From Ophiura sarsii (taxonomy: Eukaryota > Echinodermata > Ophiuroidea > Amphilepidida > Ophiuridae): a stretch of 64,000 nucleotides of DNA. Below, piece after piece: positions 31,101 to 42,242 of the stretch. Made by a program: the position numbers and the translations under genes. The notes beneath the pieces were generated by a model. That model did no database searches, was not told where the DNA came from, and saw nothing but the letters and a program-made list of their open reading frames with translations. Position 1 is the first letter of the stretch. The number at the start of each line of letters is the position of its first letter. The stretch spans positions 23,168,264-23,232,263 of the forward strand of contig CM069455.1 of assembly GCA_035610835.1 (NCBI GenBank). Reading direction: 5' to 3'.

Positions 31101-34076
31101 CAATGCATTTCCCCGGCATGAAGATGAGATTTTGGTATCAGAAGAAGAAAGGCAGTTAACTCTTATCCCTACAACATTTAAGACCTGGAGATGTTTCCGT
31201 TAATTGGTATTTGTGACATAGTAATAGTAATGATTTATTGGCTATAGTTTCTGCATTGCGGTTACAACACAATTATTCCGTGTATTATTCTATAAGCAAG
31301 CGTGTTAACCACTAACTTTGTAATCAATCTGATATATTATTCAGAATAAAAACACCATGTAAAAAAGACAGGATGAAAAAACTCGGAACTTTATAATAAC
31401 TGCTAATCTTATTATAGCTATGATAACCCCTTTCAACCCTCCGTTAAGTAAGAGCGTTTGAAATGACGTATTCATCCGCCATAAGTTTCGATCGTTTGCG
31501 AGGTCGCTTGGTTGAGAATTGTAAAACCCAACCACATATCGAAGTACAGTCCTCAAAAAGTAACTTACCACGTAATAAATAAGCTCATAGCTCTAAAAAT
31601 GGTTCCCATTTAAAAATATTAATGACGATATCATGGGAAAATGTCTCTTCTTCAATTAGAGACATTGTTCGTGAAGATTGGTCAACATTTAAGAACGCTA
31701 CACTGAAACAAATAAACCATAGTGCAGTTTTCATTTTCGCACTTCGGTTTTGAACACGCATGGTAGTGTGACAGGTACATGTATGTGTTTGGGCTACATT
31801 GATCACTTGAAGTATCCCCAATGGAGTTGTCGCTACTGATTAATCAATAATCTTTCTATTGCTACACGGAGGCTGCGTGTAGAACAACAAAAAAGCTAAA
31901 ATTAAAAACGGAATTTGTTTAGGTTTTGGACTCAGCTGCGTTGTATTCAGTCAATCCTCACGTGTATTAAAGCGAATTAAAGAGAAGATTTTTTTACTCG
32001 TGTATAACTTAATATTTTTACGTAGGAGTAGTTTTTGAGTTAAGAGCATATTTATTACCTAGTAAGTTACTTATTTTGAGGACTGATGCAGTATATCTGA
32101 TGAGTTGCATCGCCATATAGTTCTATGGAAAATACCACGAGCTCACGCGGGTTTATTGGGCGTTTCCATTTGAAATCCATACACCCCCTTGCGCTCTTTT
32201 TGCGGTAATCTTTTCCACAATTTGGAACAATTGAAAAAAAAGAACATTTGAAACATTTGGACCTCCTTTTGTTTCAATTGTTTCATTTTTGGATTCTACC
32301 GCTAAACGATGTAAAGCGATCGTGCGATATTTCGAACATTTGCAATGATTTTAATCGACTTTTCGAACGAGTTAATCTAGATTTCATATTGATACCGATA
32401 CACCTACACCTTGGAATAGGAATGTTCACTCATCGCCAAATAATGAAGAAATTGACTGAGCGAAACTCGCGTATTTTGTTTGTGTAGGCCTACTGTACTG
32501 ATTCTGACTACATGTACTAGTGAAAGTAAAAGCAAGTGAGTATTCAGAAATACTTTGGTGGGTGGGCTGGGAAACTTGCATTTGTCGGTGTCTTAACTTT
32601 TTTGACCCCCTTTACAAACTGGAACACTTTTTTGACCCCCCCCCCTTAACAAAGTGAAACACTTTTTTGACCGCCCCCCCCCCCCCCCCCCCCCCCCCCC
32701 CTCTTCCCCTGGTTCAAATGGGTTTGTATCATAGGTGTAAATCCCCGTGGGATAAATCGTTGGATTAGGAACAAAGCCACTGCATATACTAAACATATAC
32801 AATTCATCGAGTGAACTTGATTGTTTACATTTAGCACAATATCACAGTGGCGTATCCAGGGGGTCCAGCATGCCATGCCAGTGGCGTAACTAGGTTTTGG
32901 CAGGGGCGTGAAATAAAGTGAACCGACAAGACTTTTAATACCAACGAAAGATTTGCGCACTTTTGCACTTATGTTGCCATGATTGAGACATTTCGGCTTA
33001 AAATGATCACGCGCTACGCGGGCGAAAAATTGTTATATTTTTTGCAGTTTCTATAGAAGACATAAACTTGATTATCCCCACAGGGAGTGTAAATTTCAAA
33101 TGGGATTGGTTACCTGTATGGTGACTCCATTTGAAATCTATACACCCTATGTGGATGATTAAGGTCATGCCTTCAATATAGAGGTGAAGGGATTTCATAA
33201 CTGGAATAGCACATTCCTCCTGTGATAGAGAACCATTGCAAATCCTTAATGTGTTTATGAAATCTTTATATATCAAGTTCTCGTTTACTATCTTTCCACG
33301 TGGATCCACAGAACATTGAGTCTGTTAAGAAAATCAACATAATCAAAAGCGGTTGTACTAGAGTTCGCCCATTTCTCATTTCATCACCCTAAAAATGAAC
33401 CCTATAATTCCTATCCAAGTCATTAACCCTAAAAACACTAACGCTAACCCTAATCCTAACCCTAATACCCTAACACTAACCCTAACCCTAACCATAACCA
33501 TAACCCTTACCCAAACCCTAACCCTAACCCGAACTCTAACCATAACCATAACCATATAACCCTAACCCTAACCATAAGGCCATTAAAAAAACCCGATTCG
33601 AATAGACCCCATCCCTCCTCACTTTCTGGGATAAGGTCAACTGTTTCCTTTCTTCAATTTTCAAATATTATTGAGTTTCAAATACTGAACTTTAAATGGT
33701 TGATAGGCCTATGCCTAATAATATATATCAACTACAGTCATTTCCAAGTGTTTTATAGAACTATATAATAGGAGTAAACAGAAAAAAAGAAAGAGCCTCA
33801 AATGTTTTCCTACGTACCTTATTATTGAGACAATTCCTTTTTTTTTCAAATTTAAGTTTTCTCAATGCCCCTTTAATTTAATTATAATGGGCAATTACAT
33901 TTTGGCTACAACAAACACTACATACCTGTAATGATGACTGTTTTCCCGTGTAACTTAGTTGTAATATTCGTGCAGTAGCGCCTATAAAACCCGCCATTGA
34001 GTTTGTATCTTGCCAGTAGTATGGCAAGAACAAGTGTTATGAAGACAATAGCGAGAATACTCCACATGATTGACAT
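27987..34076 (-). CDS. SDR-C: membrane-anchored retinol-dehydrogenase-like oxidoreductase, four exons
   Basis: Complete inverted paralogue of A and B, 331 residues, same predicted role. Model: complement of 27987-28173, 29418-29832, 30697-30939 and 33926-34076; all junctions are GT-AG and all four exon lengths equal those of B. Seen: N-terminal hydrophobic anchor (residues 4-22), TGGNAGIG (50-57), GCRN, NNAG (129-132), VNH, VNLSS, YNRSK (Y210, K214), HPGAI, GAQTSIYCALEE and KKLWEVSC before TAA. The start is the Met at 34076, chosen because it gives exactly the B exon 1 length. Another in-frame Met lies 34 codons upstream and one three codons downstream. Its sequence is clearly more diverged from A and B than those two are from each other. 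Introns hold a MITE, a telomere-like tract, a GTGGCGTA repeat (intron 1) and a MITE (intron 3). A TIR element starts about 160 bp upstream of the start codon. Confidence 0.9.
28503..28847. mobile_element. MITE in SDR-C intron 3, 345 bp
   Basis: Terminal inverted repeats of about 45 bp: TAGGGAGCTTTCGATTTGGA then cgacggacgcttct; the right end is the inverse, ending AAAGCTCCCTA. TA borders both ends. A third, internal copy of the terminal motif (agctttcgatttacacgacg) lies at about 28625. Confidence 0.9.
29078..29147. repeat. Short foldback sequence in SDR-C intron 3
   Basis: TGTCGATCATGTGATATGAC with its continuation pairs with the inverse copy ending CATGATCGACA: arms of about 28 bp with a few mismatches around a 12-base loop. 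Confidence 0.8.
29418..29832 (-). CDS. SDR-C exon 3
   Basis: 415 bp, catalytic exon: IAKSAKGHRTKEGYN, VNH, VNLSSC, YNRSK and HPGAI. It starts after TTTGTAG and ends TTTTTA/GTAAGTA. Reading straight into the intron gives an immediate stop, as in A and B. Confidence 0.92.
30697..30939 (-). CDS. SDR-C exon 2
   Basis: 243 bp after TTTCTTAG; encodes GGNAGIGKLTA, RVIIGCRN, LELSD and ends in NNAG with donor GTATGT. The ORF that covers it runs into intron sequence on both sides. Confidence 0.9.
31547..32085. mobile_element. MITE (CAGTCCTCAAAA family), copy 2, in SDR-C intron 1
   Basis: Begins CAGTCCTCAAAAAGTAAC and ends with the inverse, TTACTTATTTTGAGGACTG. Its left third also shares 'gtgaagattg' with the SDR-B copy (15044-15538). 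TA precedes the left end; the right border is AT, so the target duplication is imperfect here. Confidence 0.85.
32674..32701. repeat. Poly-C tract, 28 bases
   Basis: Uninterrupted C on the plus strand after degenerate 'acttttttgaccccc' repeats (about 32595-32673). In SDR-C intron 1. Confidence 0.85.
32878..33040. repeat. Dispersed repeat, GTGGCGTA family, in SDR-C intron 1
   Basis: Shares GTGGCGTAACTAGG, then aaagtgaaccgacaagac, then atttcggcttaaa with the copy in SDR-B intron 2. A related start, GTGGCGTATCCAGG, precedes it at 32849. Confidence 0.6.
33071..33160. repeat. Foldback repeat with TTTGAAAT/ATTTCAAA arms
   Basis: ccacagggagtgtaaatttc pairs imperfectly with gaaatctatacaccctatgtgg around a 20-base loop; arms about 35 bp. 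A half copy of the motif (tttgaaatccatacaccc) lies at about 32169. Confidence 0.7.
33400..33578. repeat. Interstitial telomere-like (CCCTAA)n tract
   Basis: About 180 bp of CCCTAA units with variants (CATAAC, CACTAA, CCTAAT), perfect in short runs. It lies in intron 1 of SDR-C. TTAGGG is the ancestral animal telomere repeat, so this is an internal relic or repair scar, not a chromosome end. Confidence 0.9.
33926..34076 (-). CDS. SDR-C exon 1
   Basis: 151 bp. Encodes the hydrophobic anchor (WSILAIVFITLVLAILLA), FYRRYC and strand 1 up to TG of the cofactor motif. Donor ACAG/GTATGT. The reading frame stays open upstream to 34178, but homology supports the start at 34076. Confidence 0.88.
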
Positions 34077-34237
34077 AATGTCGGGTGTAAACGATCCAAT
34101 AAGCTGATTCGGTGCACCAACTGCTGTATGCTGCATGCAGATATCAAAAATACAACTAGCCAATGTACAGAGATACAATGTTTGTATTCCATAATACTTA
34201 TCAATAATGTTTTCTTATCAATGCTATGTACACATTA

Positions 34238-35262
34238 CAGGGTGGGTCAACATATTCAGGTCCCGATTTCAGAAAATCAGGAAGATTACTATTGTTATCA
34301 GAAATTGGTCAATTTATTTATTGTTTACAAGAGTAGAATTACTTCTTCATACTTGTTGATGTTTTCAAGACAATTACCTTATTTCACGCCAGAATTACGA
34401 AATATTTACGAAAAAGCGCAAACCCAAAGTGTTCCAAGTTGGTGGATGTTACCAATCGCTGCAGTATTAGTTATTCACAGAACACAACAAACTAAATCTC
34501 TGTTAAATAAAAAAACCACGAGATTACCGGGGGTATTACATACGAAGTTTTGATTTATATTATGATAGTGCACAAACATATTCATAACAATGGAGTATGC
34601 AAGTAAGTTATAAGCAAGAACTGTTCAAAGAGATGAGGTCTGTTTTTTTTCTCAACTTTCTCTCGTATCAAATTCGATTAAAAGGTTTGGTCTGTTTCTA
34701 ACAGTTCCATGATCTTTGAATTTCTGATGGTGTATACAACATTTTGACGGAATCCTCTGAATATTTGGAAACCGTAAACGGAAGCTCCGTTGGATTTTGC
34801 AGAATACTTCTCATGTAGCTATAGATATAATTAATTAATGTTCTCTGCTGGATGGTGTAGGCCTATATCCACGAACCATGTTGATCAAGTTTTTGTAACA
34901 TAATAATTGAATGTCAATTGCCTCTTCTTTGTTATTCGAACACCTATTTGGATATGTTTTTGAACTAGACCTATTTGTCCTATTGTATGCCAACCTGCCA
35001 TTGATTGACTTATTCAAAAAGCATGCATTAAACTTTTACATTCATAAGGAGTCCCCTGGACATGTTGACACTGATTGAATTTCACAGAATTTGGGAAAAT
35101 GCACATATCTCCCGTTTCGAATAATCAATTTGAATGAAATACAATTAAGATTATAGCTAACGATGCGTTCAAGCTGTACATTTCATTACATATATTCAAT
35201 TTTGCATTTTAACTGGTTAAAACATCGATGAAATCAGGACCTGAATATTTTGCCTCACCCTG
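34238..35262. mobile_element. TIR element upstream of SDR-C, about 1.03 kb
   Basis: Ends CAGGGTGGGTCAACATATTC and the inverse ATATTTTGCCTCACCCTG; inverted repeats of about 38 bp continue through 'aggtcccgatttc'. TA borders both ends. An open frame (34128-34553) enters from the flank and I could not recognise transposase motifs in it. Confidence 0.8.
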
Positions 35263-35875
35263 TATAATGTGTCATGATCTTAATCAATTGTCTCTATATA
35301 ATTCTAGATGAACCTGGAAGTATATCGCAATAAAAAATCCTTTAAAAGGAAAGGGGCGCTCAAATAAATAATAACAGTATATAGCCTTGAAGGGTATACC
35401 GGGAAGGGGGGGGGGGGGGGGGGGGGGGTATATATAATATAATATGGCTGGTGTTTTTATAGCAGATAAGCAGTGATTAAGAAATGGAAGGGTCACAGGG
35501 TTGGACTGTGGGAAGTGTTTTGGTATACGAATAAAAAAGTAGGAGTAGGCCTACATAGCAATGTGTGGTATAGCCTCGACACGTGGAAGGAAAGCAAAGC
35601 AATACATGCTAGGTAGGAATTTGTTTCTTTTCATGACGAAAATATGAAATGAGCACGCGTCATGGTTAAAAGATTTTTATTTATTTTTCTCTTTTAACCT
35701 CATAGAGGTAGTGTAGTCTTTATTTTCATCTCAACAAGTGTTAACTTATAATATACCGTTAAATAATAATACACATGTGTAAATATAGATATCGTACTTT
35801 ATGAGACATTCTTTTATAATATTATTGGTACAATGTGATAACTTGATTTAACACATTTCAAGAATAAAGTATCAT
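35263..35875. other. Non-coding stretch with poly-G
   Basis: 23 Gs at 35406-35428. The part near 35830-35875 is probably the 3' UTR of the adjoining minus-strand LINE. No gene is seen. Confidence 0.4.
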
Positions 35876-36590
35876 TTATTTTATATTCCAGTATATTTTG
35901 CAATGTTCTAAATCTTTCTGTTCTATTTTTACCTTTCTTTTCGAAACTGCAATAATTTCGTCAATCTTCTTAATTTCCAACATGAACAGAATTGAAATAG
36001 GTGTTGTTTTATTTGTATCATAATAAATTATTCTTGATTTATATACGGCATAAGATGCTAGTTCAATTAACATATTTGTAAAATTAAAATTAGAATTACG
36101 GATGTTCCAACCGCATATGATTTTTTCCAAAGATATCTCAAAATCGTATTCCTTCATCAAGAATTGTATATATTTGGAAAATGTAATCCAGAAATGTTTG
36201 TTATAATTGCATTTTACAAAAAAGTGGTCATAATTATCTAAACAATTACATACATTACATTTGTTTGAGACACTTAGTTGCCATTTACATAAATTCCTTT
36301 TACAGCAAATAAGATTGTTCATGAGATTATATTGAAAATGGCCTATCTTGTTAACTATTCTGTTTCTAATTTTGAAAGAGAATATTTTACTCCAATCATT
36401 ACTATTGATTTTTTGTTTTTCCCAATACTGTATACAAGAGGCATCTTCTGAGTGAGTATTTAACATTTTATATATATCTTTGGTCTGTAAAATACTAATG
36501 TGTTTGACCTTATTCCTAACATTAAAAAATGTACGACTTTGTTTCTTGTGTAAAGAAATATCATGGTCAAGGGTGTTGGTCAGAGTGACC
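35876..36590 (-). mobile_element. LINE (non-LTR retrotransposon) 3' end, minus strand
   Basis: An intact 196-codon frame (36466 to 35876), plus homologous-looking sequence upstream to about 36560, gives the C-terminal region of a LINE ORF2. It has DWSKIFSFKIRNRI, IGHFQYNLMNNLICC, and a zinc-knuckle-like C-x2-C-x7-H-x4-C (CNVC...HFFVKC) followed by FW. It is very Lys/Asn-rich, unlike the LINE at 20-21 kb, so it is a different clade. 5'-truncated; no RT catalytic motif is in view. Confidence 0.75.
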
Positions 36591-39376
36591 GGGACCAGGT
36601 AATGTTTTGGTGATTATTGATTAAAAAAACGCTTCAATCTTTAGTACTGAAAAACAATTACCCTTTAGCTACATTTGAAATTCTGTGAAAGTACCAACAA
36701 ATTGAGTCCAAATTGTCAAGCGTTTGCGTCCATCTTGACCATTGAAATCACAGAAGTCAATTTCAAATTTAATTCAGAGTTATTTTGAAGTCTTGAGTCT
36801 TTCATATTTTTGTTCAATAATTACATCACAATGCCCTGAAATTATATTTGCATGTTGAGGACTATATGAATTCATTGGACAAAACAAAAGTAAATAGAGT
36901 TCAGGAAACTTAGATTCTTTAGTTTTGTGATTGTAAATAATCTAAATATAAAATTGTCTAAACAAATAATATACCACCTGGATAAAATATTTGATATCAA
37001 GTTATTCGGGGATGGAGCAATACTTCATTTTGTTATTAGCACTTTTCATATTATGCGATTACCATATAATCCCATTTTTAAAATGTCAAGATGTTCATTG
37101 AAGTTAAAATGCATAATAATACAAATCAAAATAATGTTCTTTTTATTTGTCTTTTATTGGAAGCTAAAAAGGGATTTATTTGGATTATTGTACAGAGATC
37201 TGGCTCATCATATCATCGTGTATCTTTATTGCAATTACAACATGGGTTCAGCTGTAGATCTTCGATGTTTATTCCTCATTCTTAAGTGCATCGTGGGGAA
37301 AAAACTCTAGATAGCTAGTGCTCCCGTAATGCATTGTGGGATATTGTAAAATATTCTTCCTGAAATATAATTGTTATTATCGAGTGGTCCAGTTAATGTA
37401 AACATCGGTTTTATTTTAAACAAACATCATTGATGAAAGACACATATATGTGAGATAGCTGCCATGCTTAGTATTTGATGATAAGATTATCTTATCAAAA
37501 TCACTACAGCTGCATGTTATCAATCAGTTTTAAAATGTCTATACAGCAGCTATTAGTATTTGTCCCTATTCATTACTGTTTGCAAAGAATGATATTTGCC
37601 GAACATGGTCAACACCTTTTAATTGCAAAAAGGTCAAGAAATCATTTCAGATTTGTATGTGCTAACGGTTTTGCGCATTGTGACATGCGGTCACATTTCC
37701 TGGTGAGGCGTATACAATGTAAGATACTGTTTTCCAAAAGGTCATTCTTCACCTTTATAAGAGGCGCCACCGTAGCGGGCGCCCCAACATGTAGATAACT
37801 TGATCGACACCTGTCTGTAGACACATATCGTGACCTATTCAAGCGTTTTGAATTATGAAAAGTATGGAGTGTCTCAAAAGTGACCGGACGTTTCAGAAAG
37901 TTGTGAGTCGGGGTCTGAGCGGAATAAAATAATTGAAACTTCTAGTACAACTCCCCAATTCGAGAAAGAACGGCTGTGTTCAGGGTGTCATTATATTTTG
38001 CGTTTTCATGTAACATTTGTCCAAGTTGGTTTTTGAAATAATTGTGAATCATCAATAACTACTGCTAATAAACCCGTATCAATAATTTTATAGACAATTT
38101 TTCTATCCGTGTCAATAATGCGCACACGTATTTTTATGTTTTACTTTCCTAGTCTTGCTTTTTAACAATTTTATTAAAGCAGATAAGAACCACATTTTGA
38201 GTTTAAAAATAGTCCAAGCAGTTCAAGCTGAATTGTTCACTTCACATCAGCGTTAATACAAAACCAAATTCTTACTAGGAGCCCCGTTAAAATAGAGCTC
38301 TATAAATTCGGCGTTTTAGAATGGTTTCAATAAATGTTATTTTTTATGATAGATTCTAGTTATTAACTACAGTCATGACAATTAAAAAGGTATGGTCTTT
38401 AGATTCTTTTGCAGATTTTAATATACTAATGGCGATGATAGTATTTCCTATTATATTTATATAGCAGTATTAAATGAAATAAAACCGTAACCTTGGTAAG
38501 CACGAGAGAATTAATTTTATACCGTATATTGGCCATTATCATGATTATTACAAGTACATTTCCAGCATACCCTCCACACTCTTTGTTAACACTTTCCATT
38601 CGTCTATTAGTTTAACCATATAGGCCTACAACGTATTTTTTCAGAAACCTTTCCCAACTCTCAAAGTCTATTTCAGGACTCATTGTACCAATACTAGGCA
38701 TGTTTGTACTTTATTTAATTAATATTTTGGCTAAGATTGATTTACCCTGCGGTTCATTTTCCTCACCGTGTATTAAAGTGTGGGTCGTGCTTTAAAGTCC
38801 AGGACATACAGTGTTAGGGTATACTAAAGGGACTCCAATATTTCCATAATAATTCTAGCTTGGCCCTCGCACTCAAGTTTGCATTGGAATAATCATTTAA
38901 AATCGAAGTTCAATTCCAATAATATTAAAATTATGCTGCTATTTGCTCACGTACCATAATTTACGGATACAATCTCACTAACGCAGAACAAAATAGGTAT
39001 ATCAGGCCTAGACTTTATCCTTCAGTCGCACAATACGCTCCACTGCGCTCGTTGTTGATTTCTCTCATTTCTCTTAAAACAAGACATACCGAGTACCATT
39101 TATTTACCCATAATTAAACCATGATTTACCAGCAAATAATGATTTGTAATCAGCCTGGTAAACAGATGCAATGTATATACATTAGACAAAGGGCACAGCA
39201 GCATTATTGGGGATCCTGTGCATTTCTGCGTTATGAACAGAGAAAGACATTGCCACTGACTGCTGTATTCCTTTGATCTTGTATATATCTGTTCTGATTT
39301 GGGCTTTATTTGTAAAAATGAATATTTAAAAATGAGTTTTTTGAATATAATATAAACTAAAAAAAGGGACACTTAC
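36591..39376. other. Intergenic stretch without recognised genes
   Basis: Several short frames (such as 36927-37310 and 37475-37798) carry no motif that I know and have AT-driven composition. No transposon ends or RNA genes were recognised. Confidence 0.35.
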
Positions 39377-39642
39377 CATGTTTCGATGCAATGGGCCTCA
39401 TCCACTACTAGGGCGCCAATTAAATCCTTCATGGACTTAAGGATGGGGACAAATACCGCTTGGTATTTGCCATCCATAACTTGTCTCAGCATCGATTTAT
39501 CTGTTTGGGTTAAGGGCATTTACTAACCAGTTGGCACAGCAATGAATACATCTTTTCCATCCGCTATTAATGACAATGCGTCTTTTTGGAAACTGCGTAG
39601 GGTTACATTAAAACGGTTCTCCAAAAAAGAAGTGGACACCAT
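39377..39642 (-). pseudogene. RecQ-like helicase exon relic with internal deletion
   Basis: The minus strand reads FNVTLRSFQKDALSL, then KDVFIAVPTG, the start of Walker A (motif I), where a stop codon follows instead of the expected G-x-G-K-S. In another frame it continues with RQVMDGKYQAVF and VVDEAHCIETW (motif II, DEAH), ending at a good donor, CATG/GTAAGT. The Lys/Ser of Walker A and the segment between motifs I and II are missing, so it cannot bind ATP. RecQ-like genes of this type are often multicopy in invertebrate genomes, perhaps as transposon passengers. Confidence 0.75.
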
Positions 39643-39776
39643 CACTGAAAAGAAATAATGATAGGAAAGTATAATTAAAAAGTGTTTAATTTACAAAATC
39701 TAATATAAATATGGTATTTGATTGTTCATTGGACCCTTCAAAATGTTTGCTGCCTTTCACTAGGACCTACCCAGCA

Positions 39777-40703
39777 GACACTCAACCATATTTCAACATT
39801 TAATCAACGTTGAAATATGGACTTCTTATCTACATTTTGTACTTTGTCGAAGTATAGTTTAATATTGACGTTGATTCAACTTTGTTGAATGGACTTGCAA
39901 AAATCATGTTTTCAAAAAAATCAGTTGTGAGCTTATTTGCATACTTTACTTGGCCTTACATTAGCCGAGTAAATTGTGCACATTAGCTCATTAGCATAAT
40001 CGAATGGTATCAAAAGTGAGCCCCGATGCTCGTTTGTACCATTTCAAATATGCGAATAAGCTAATTTACACCATTTTTTAATTTAAACCTTTGAATTAGT
40101 CGATGCATTTATAACACTTGAATAAATATTAATTAAATTAGATATGCATATATTTTCTAACAGCTTTTATGAATGCACTATAGGAAGTGACTGTTCACAG
40201 ATTAATGCACACATTGTGTAAGAACATAAACATCAACGAGTCAATGCCCTTCCCTTGCTGACAAGGAATACAAATGTAAAACTTTACAAAGCGCATTTTT
40301 AAGAAAAATCAACACATTTCTATCAAATTTCCAGGGTCAGAAATTAGAGGAAGATCAAAAAATCTCGCAAAGATTCTTCCCAGTAAAGTAAAGTCTAACA
40401 CACTTTTGATTGAAGGAGAATCCATAGATTCTCGAAAAAATCCTTTGCAAGAATCTAAAGGGATTCTTGCAACCTTTGACGAACTTCTGACCCTGAGTTC
40501 TATGTTGATTCAAAGTCATATTTCAACGTTGATTTAATGTTGAATTCTGGTACGTAATTTGGTTGATATACAAAACAAATTTCAACTACGCGACCATAAT
40601 TCAACATTCAATCAACGTTGAAAAACGACTTTGATAATTCAACATTCAATCAACGTTGAAATACGACTTTGAATCAAAGTTGAAAATATGGTTGGTGCAC
40701 ACT
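39777..40703. mobile_element. TIR element rich in TCAACGTTGA motifs, about 930 bp
   Basis: Ends are CAACCATATTTCAAC and the inverse, GTTGAAAATATGGTTG. Inside each end are several copies of aatcaacgttgaaa and 'tcgtatttcaacg', in both orientations (near 39797, 40520, 40608 and 40647). The centre is unrelated AT-rich DNA with no transposase frame. Confidence 0.75.
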
Positions 40704-41375
40704 TCAAAATACAATGTTAATTAATTCAACGATACCAGCATGGCAATTTCGATAGAACTTTAGGATGGTAATGAATATTACTTAACATTAACATTAGGAT
40801 GGTAATGAATATTACTTACAGAAGGGAATTCCCCGGCTCCCAAATCGACACAATAGTTAATATCTTTTTTAACATAGCACTGATATGTGACAGTGTTGAA
40901 TCTATATTACAATTCACGTAAAGCCATCATAATAGTCAACCAAGCCACAGTCAGTCGTTAGCGCTATGCGTGAGTGTTGCAGCCTTATCTACGTTGATTC
41001 AAGAATGTGGGAAAGGCTGTAAAGGCTGTAAACTCTTCCCCAGCTCAATCAATTATAAAGACGTAGGCCTAGCGCATTCTGAACTTGAATGGAGCAACGC
41101 TAAGTAAGATATTGCTATTTACCAATTGCCTAAAATCACACTGATGTCCCATGACCGCTTGCGCTACCCTCGGAACCGAAATAATCATCATTAACCATTA
41201 TTTACTAATTAAAACCCTCATGGCTGACGAAATCCTTTTAGTTTTTGCGTAGTTTTATAGTTTTTACGAAACGTGAATTTGTATTTTAGACCGAAAGTAG
41301 GGTTCCCCGAACCAGGGTATACGATGTTGCGCAACAATAAATATATAGGTATTCTTTGACGTAATAAATCGTGTC
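40704..41375. other. Intergenic stretch
   Basis: Contains a short direct repeat, aggatggtaatgaatattac, at about 40763 and 40797. Otherwise nothing is recognised. Confidence 0.4.
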
Positions 41376-41552
41376 TTCCTTGGTGGCCGAACGGACTAGC
41401 GCGTTGCAGACTGATGATGCTGATCAGAATAAAAGTACCGTACGTACTCTATTAATAAAAGTACCGTACGTACTCTATTAATAAAAGTACCGTACGTACT
41501 CTATAGCGAGGTCGCAGCCCGGGGATCAAATCTCACTGGCGCCGGTTTTTCT
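41376..41552 (+). mobile_element. tRNA-like (Leu/Ser type) sequence split by a 26-bp triplet repeat
   Basis: GGTGGCCGAACGGACTAGCG is the A-box/D-arm pattern of class II tRNAs, and gcccggggatcaaatctc has the form of a T arm and B box. Between them, three perfect 26-bp units (aataaaagtaccgtacgtac, then tctatt) sit at about 41428-41505. The acceptor stem does not pair, so this is a pseudo-tRNA or SINE head and not a functional tRNA gene. Confidence 0.6.
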
Positions 41553-41607
41553 ATTGACTTTGTTTTATGAATTGGAAATTTAATTTATGATTATACTTTA
41601 CAAATTT

Positions 41608-41611
<4 letters not shown>

Positions 41612-41643
<32 letters not shown>
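41612..41643. repeat. Poly-G tract, 32 bases
   Basis: Uninterrupted G on the plus strand, followed by a G-rich remnant of the GTGGCGTA family in reverse orientation (ccactgaatat near 41688). Confidence 0.85.
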
Positions 41644-41645
<2 letters not shown>

Positions 41646-41833
41646 TCAGGGAGGGGGGCATGGCTTCTGACTGGGGGGCCTACGCCACTGAATATATGAA
41701 CGACGTTGTATGGGCGGCCATTGGGTTATTGAATATAGTCTAAAATCGGGGTATAAGAGATATTAATCAATTATAATTTTGTAATGAATACTAAGTTGCA
41801 ATATGAATATTCACTAGCAAAAAAATTATCATA

Positions 41834-42215
41834 ATTTATTCATCTCTTACCAATTACAAGACTATATTCAATAAATCTAATTTATACTGTACAAATGCTT
41901 TTTCCCCTCTGAAATATGATATTTGTATTAATTGCAATTTTTAATATTAGAGAAATGAACGGCTTTTCAAGAAGCACGGCACGGCGACAAATCTTAATTT
42001 ATTCATCTCTTACAATTACAAGACTATATTAATACATTTAATTTATACTGTACAAATGCTTTTTTTCCTCTGAAAGATGATATTTGCCACAAAAAATTAT
42101 CATAATTTATTCATCTCTTACATATTACAAGACTATATTCAATAGATTTAATTTATACTGTACAAATGCTTTTTCCCCTCTAAAATATGATATTGGAATT
42201 AATTGCAATTTAATA
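41834..42215. repeat. Irregular tandem triplication around ttatactgtacaaatgc
   Basis: Three copies of a block with 'atttattcatctcttac', 'caagactatatt' and tttatactgtacaaatgctt. The last word starts at 41881, 42042 and 42152. Spacing differs (161 and 110 bp) because the middle unit carries an extra insert. Confidence 0.8.
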
Positions 42216-42242
42216 TTAGAGAAATGTCGACAGGTTCCCGAC

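Noticed and set aside
33400..33578. True chromosome end
   Set aside because: The tract is short, degenerate and internal, flanked by gene C on both sides.
34128..34553. 141-codon open frame upstream of SDR-C
   Set aside because: It starts antisense to the 5' flank and crosses a TIR boundary; no transposase or other motif was recognised.
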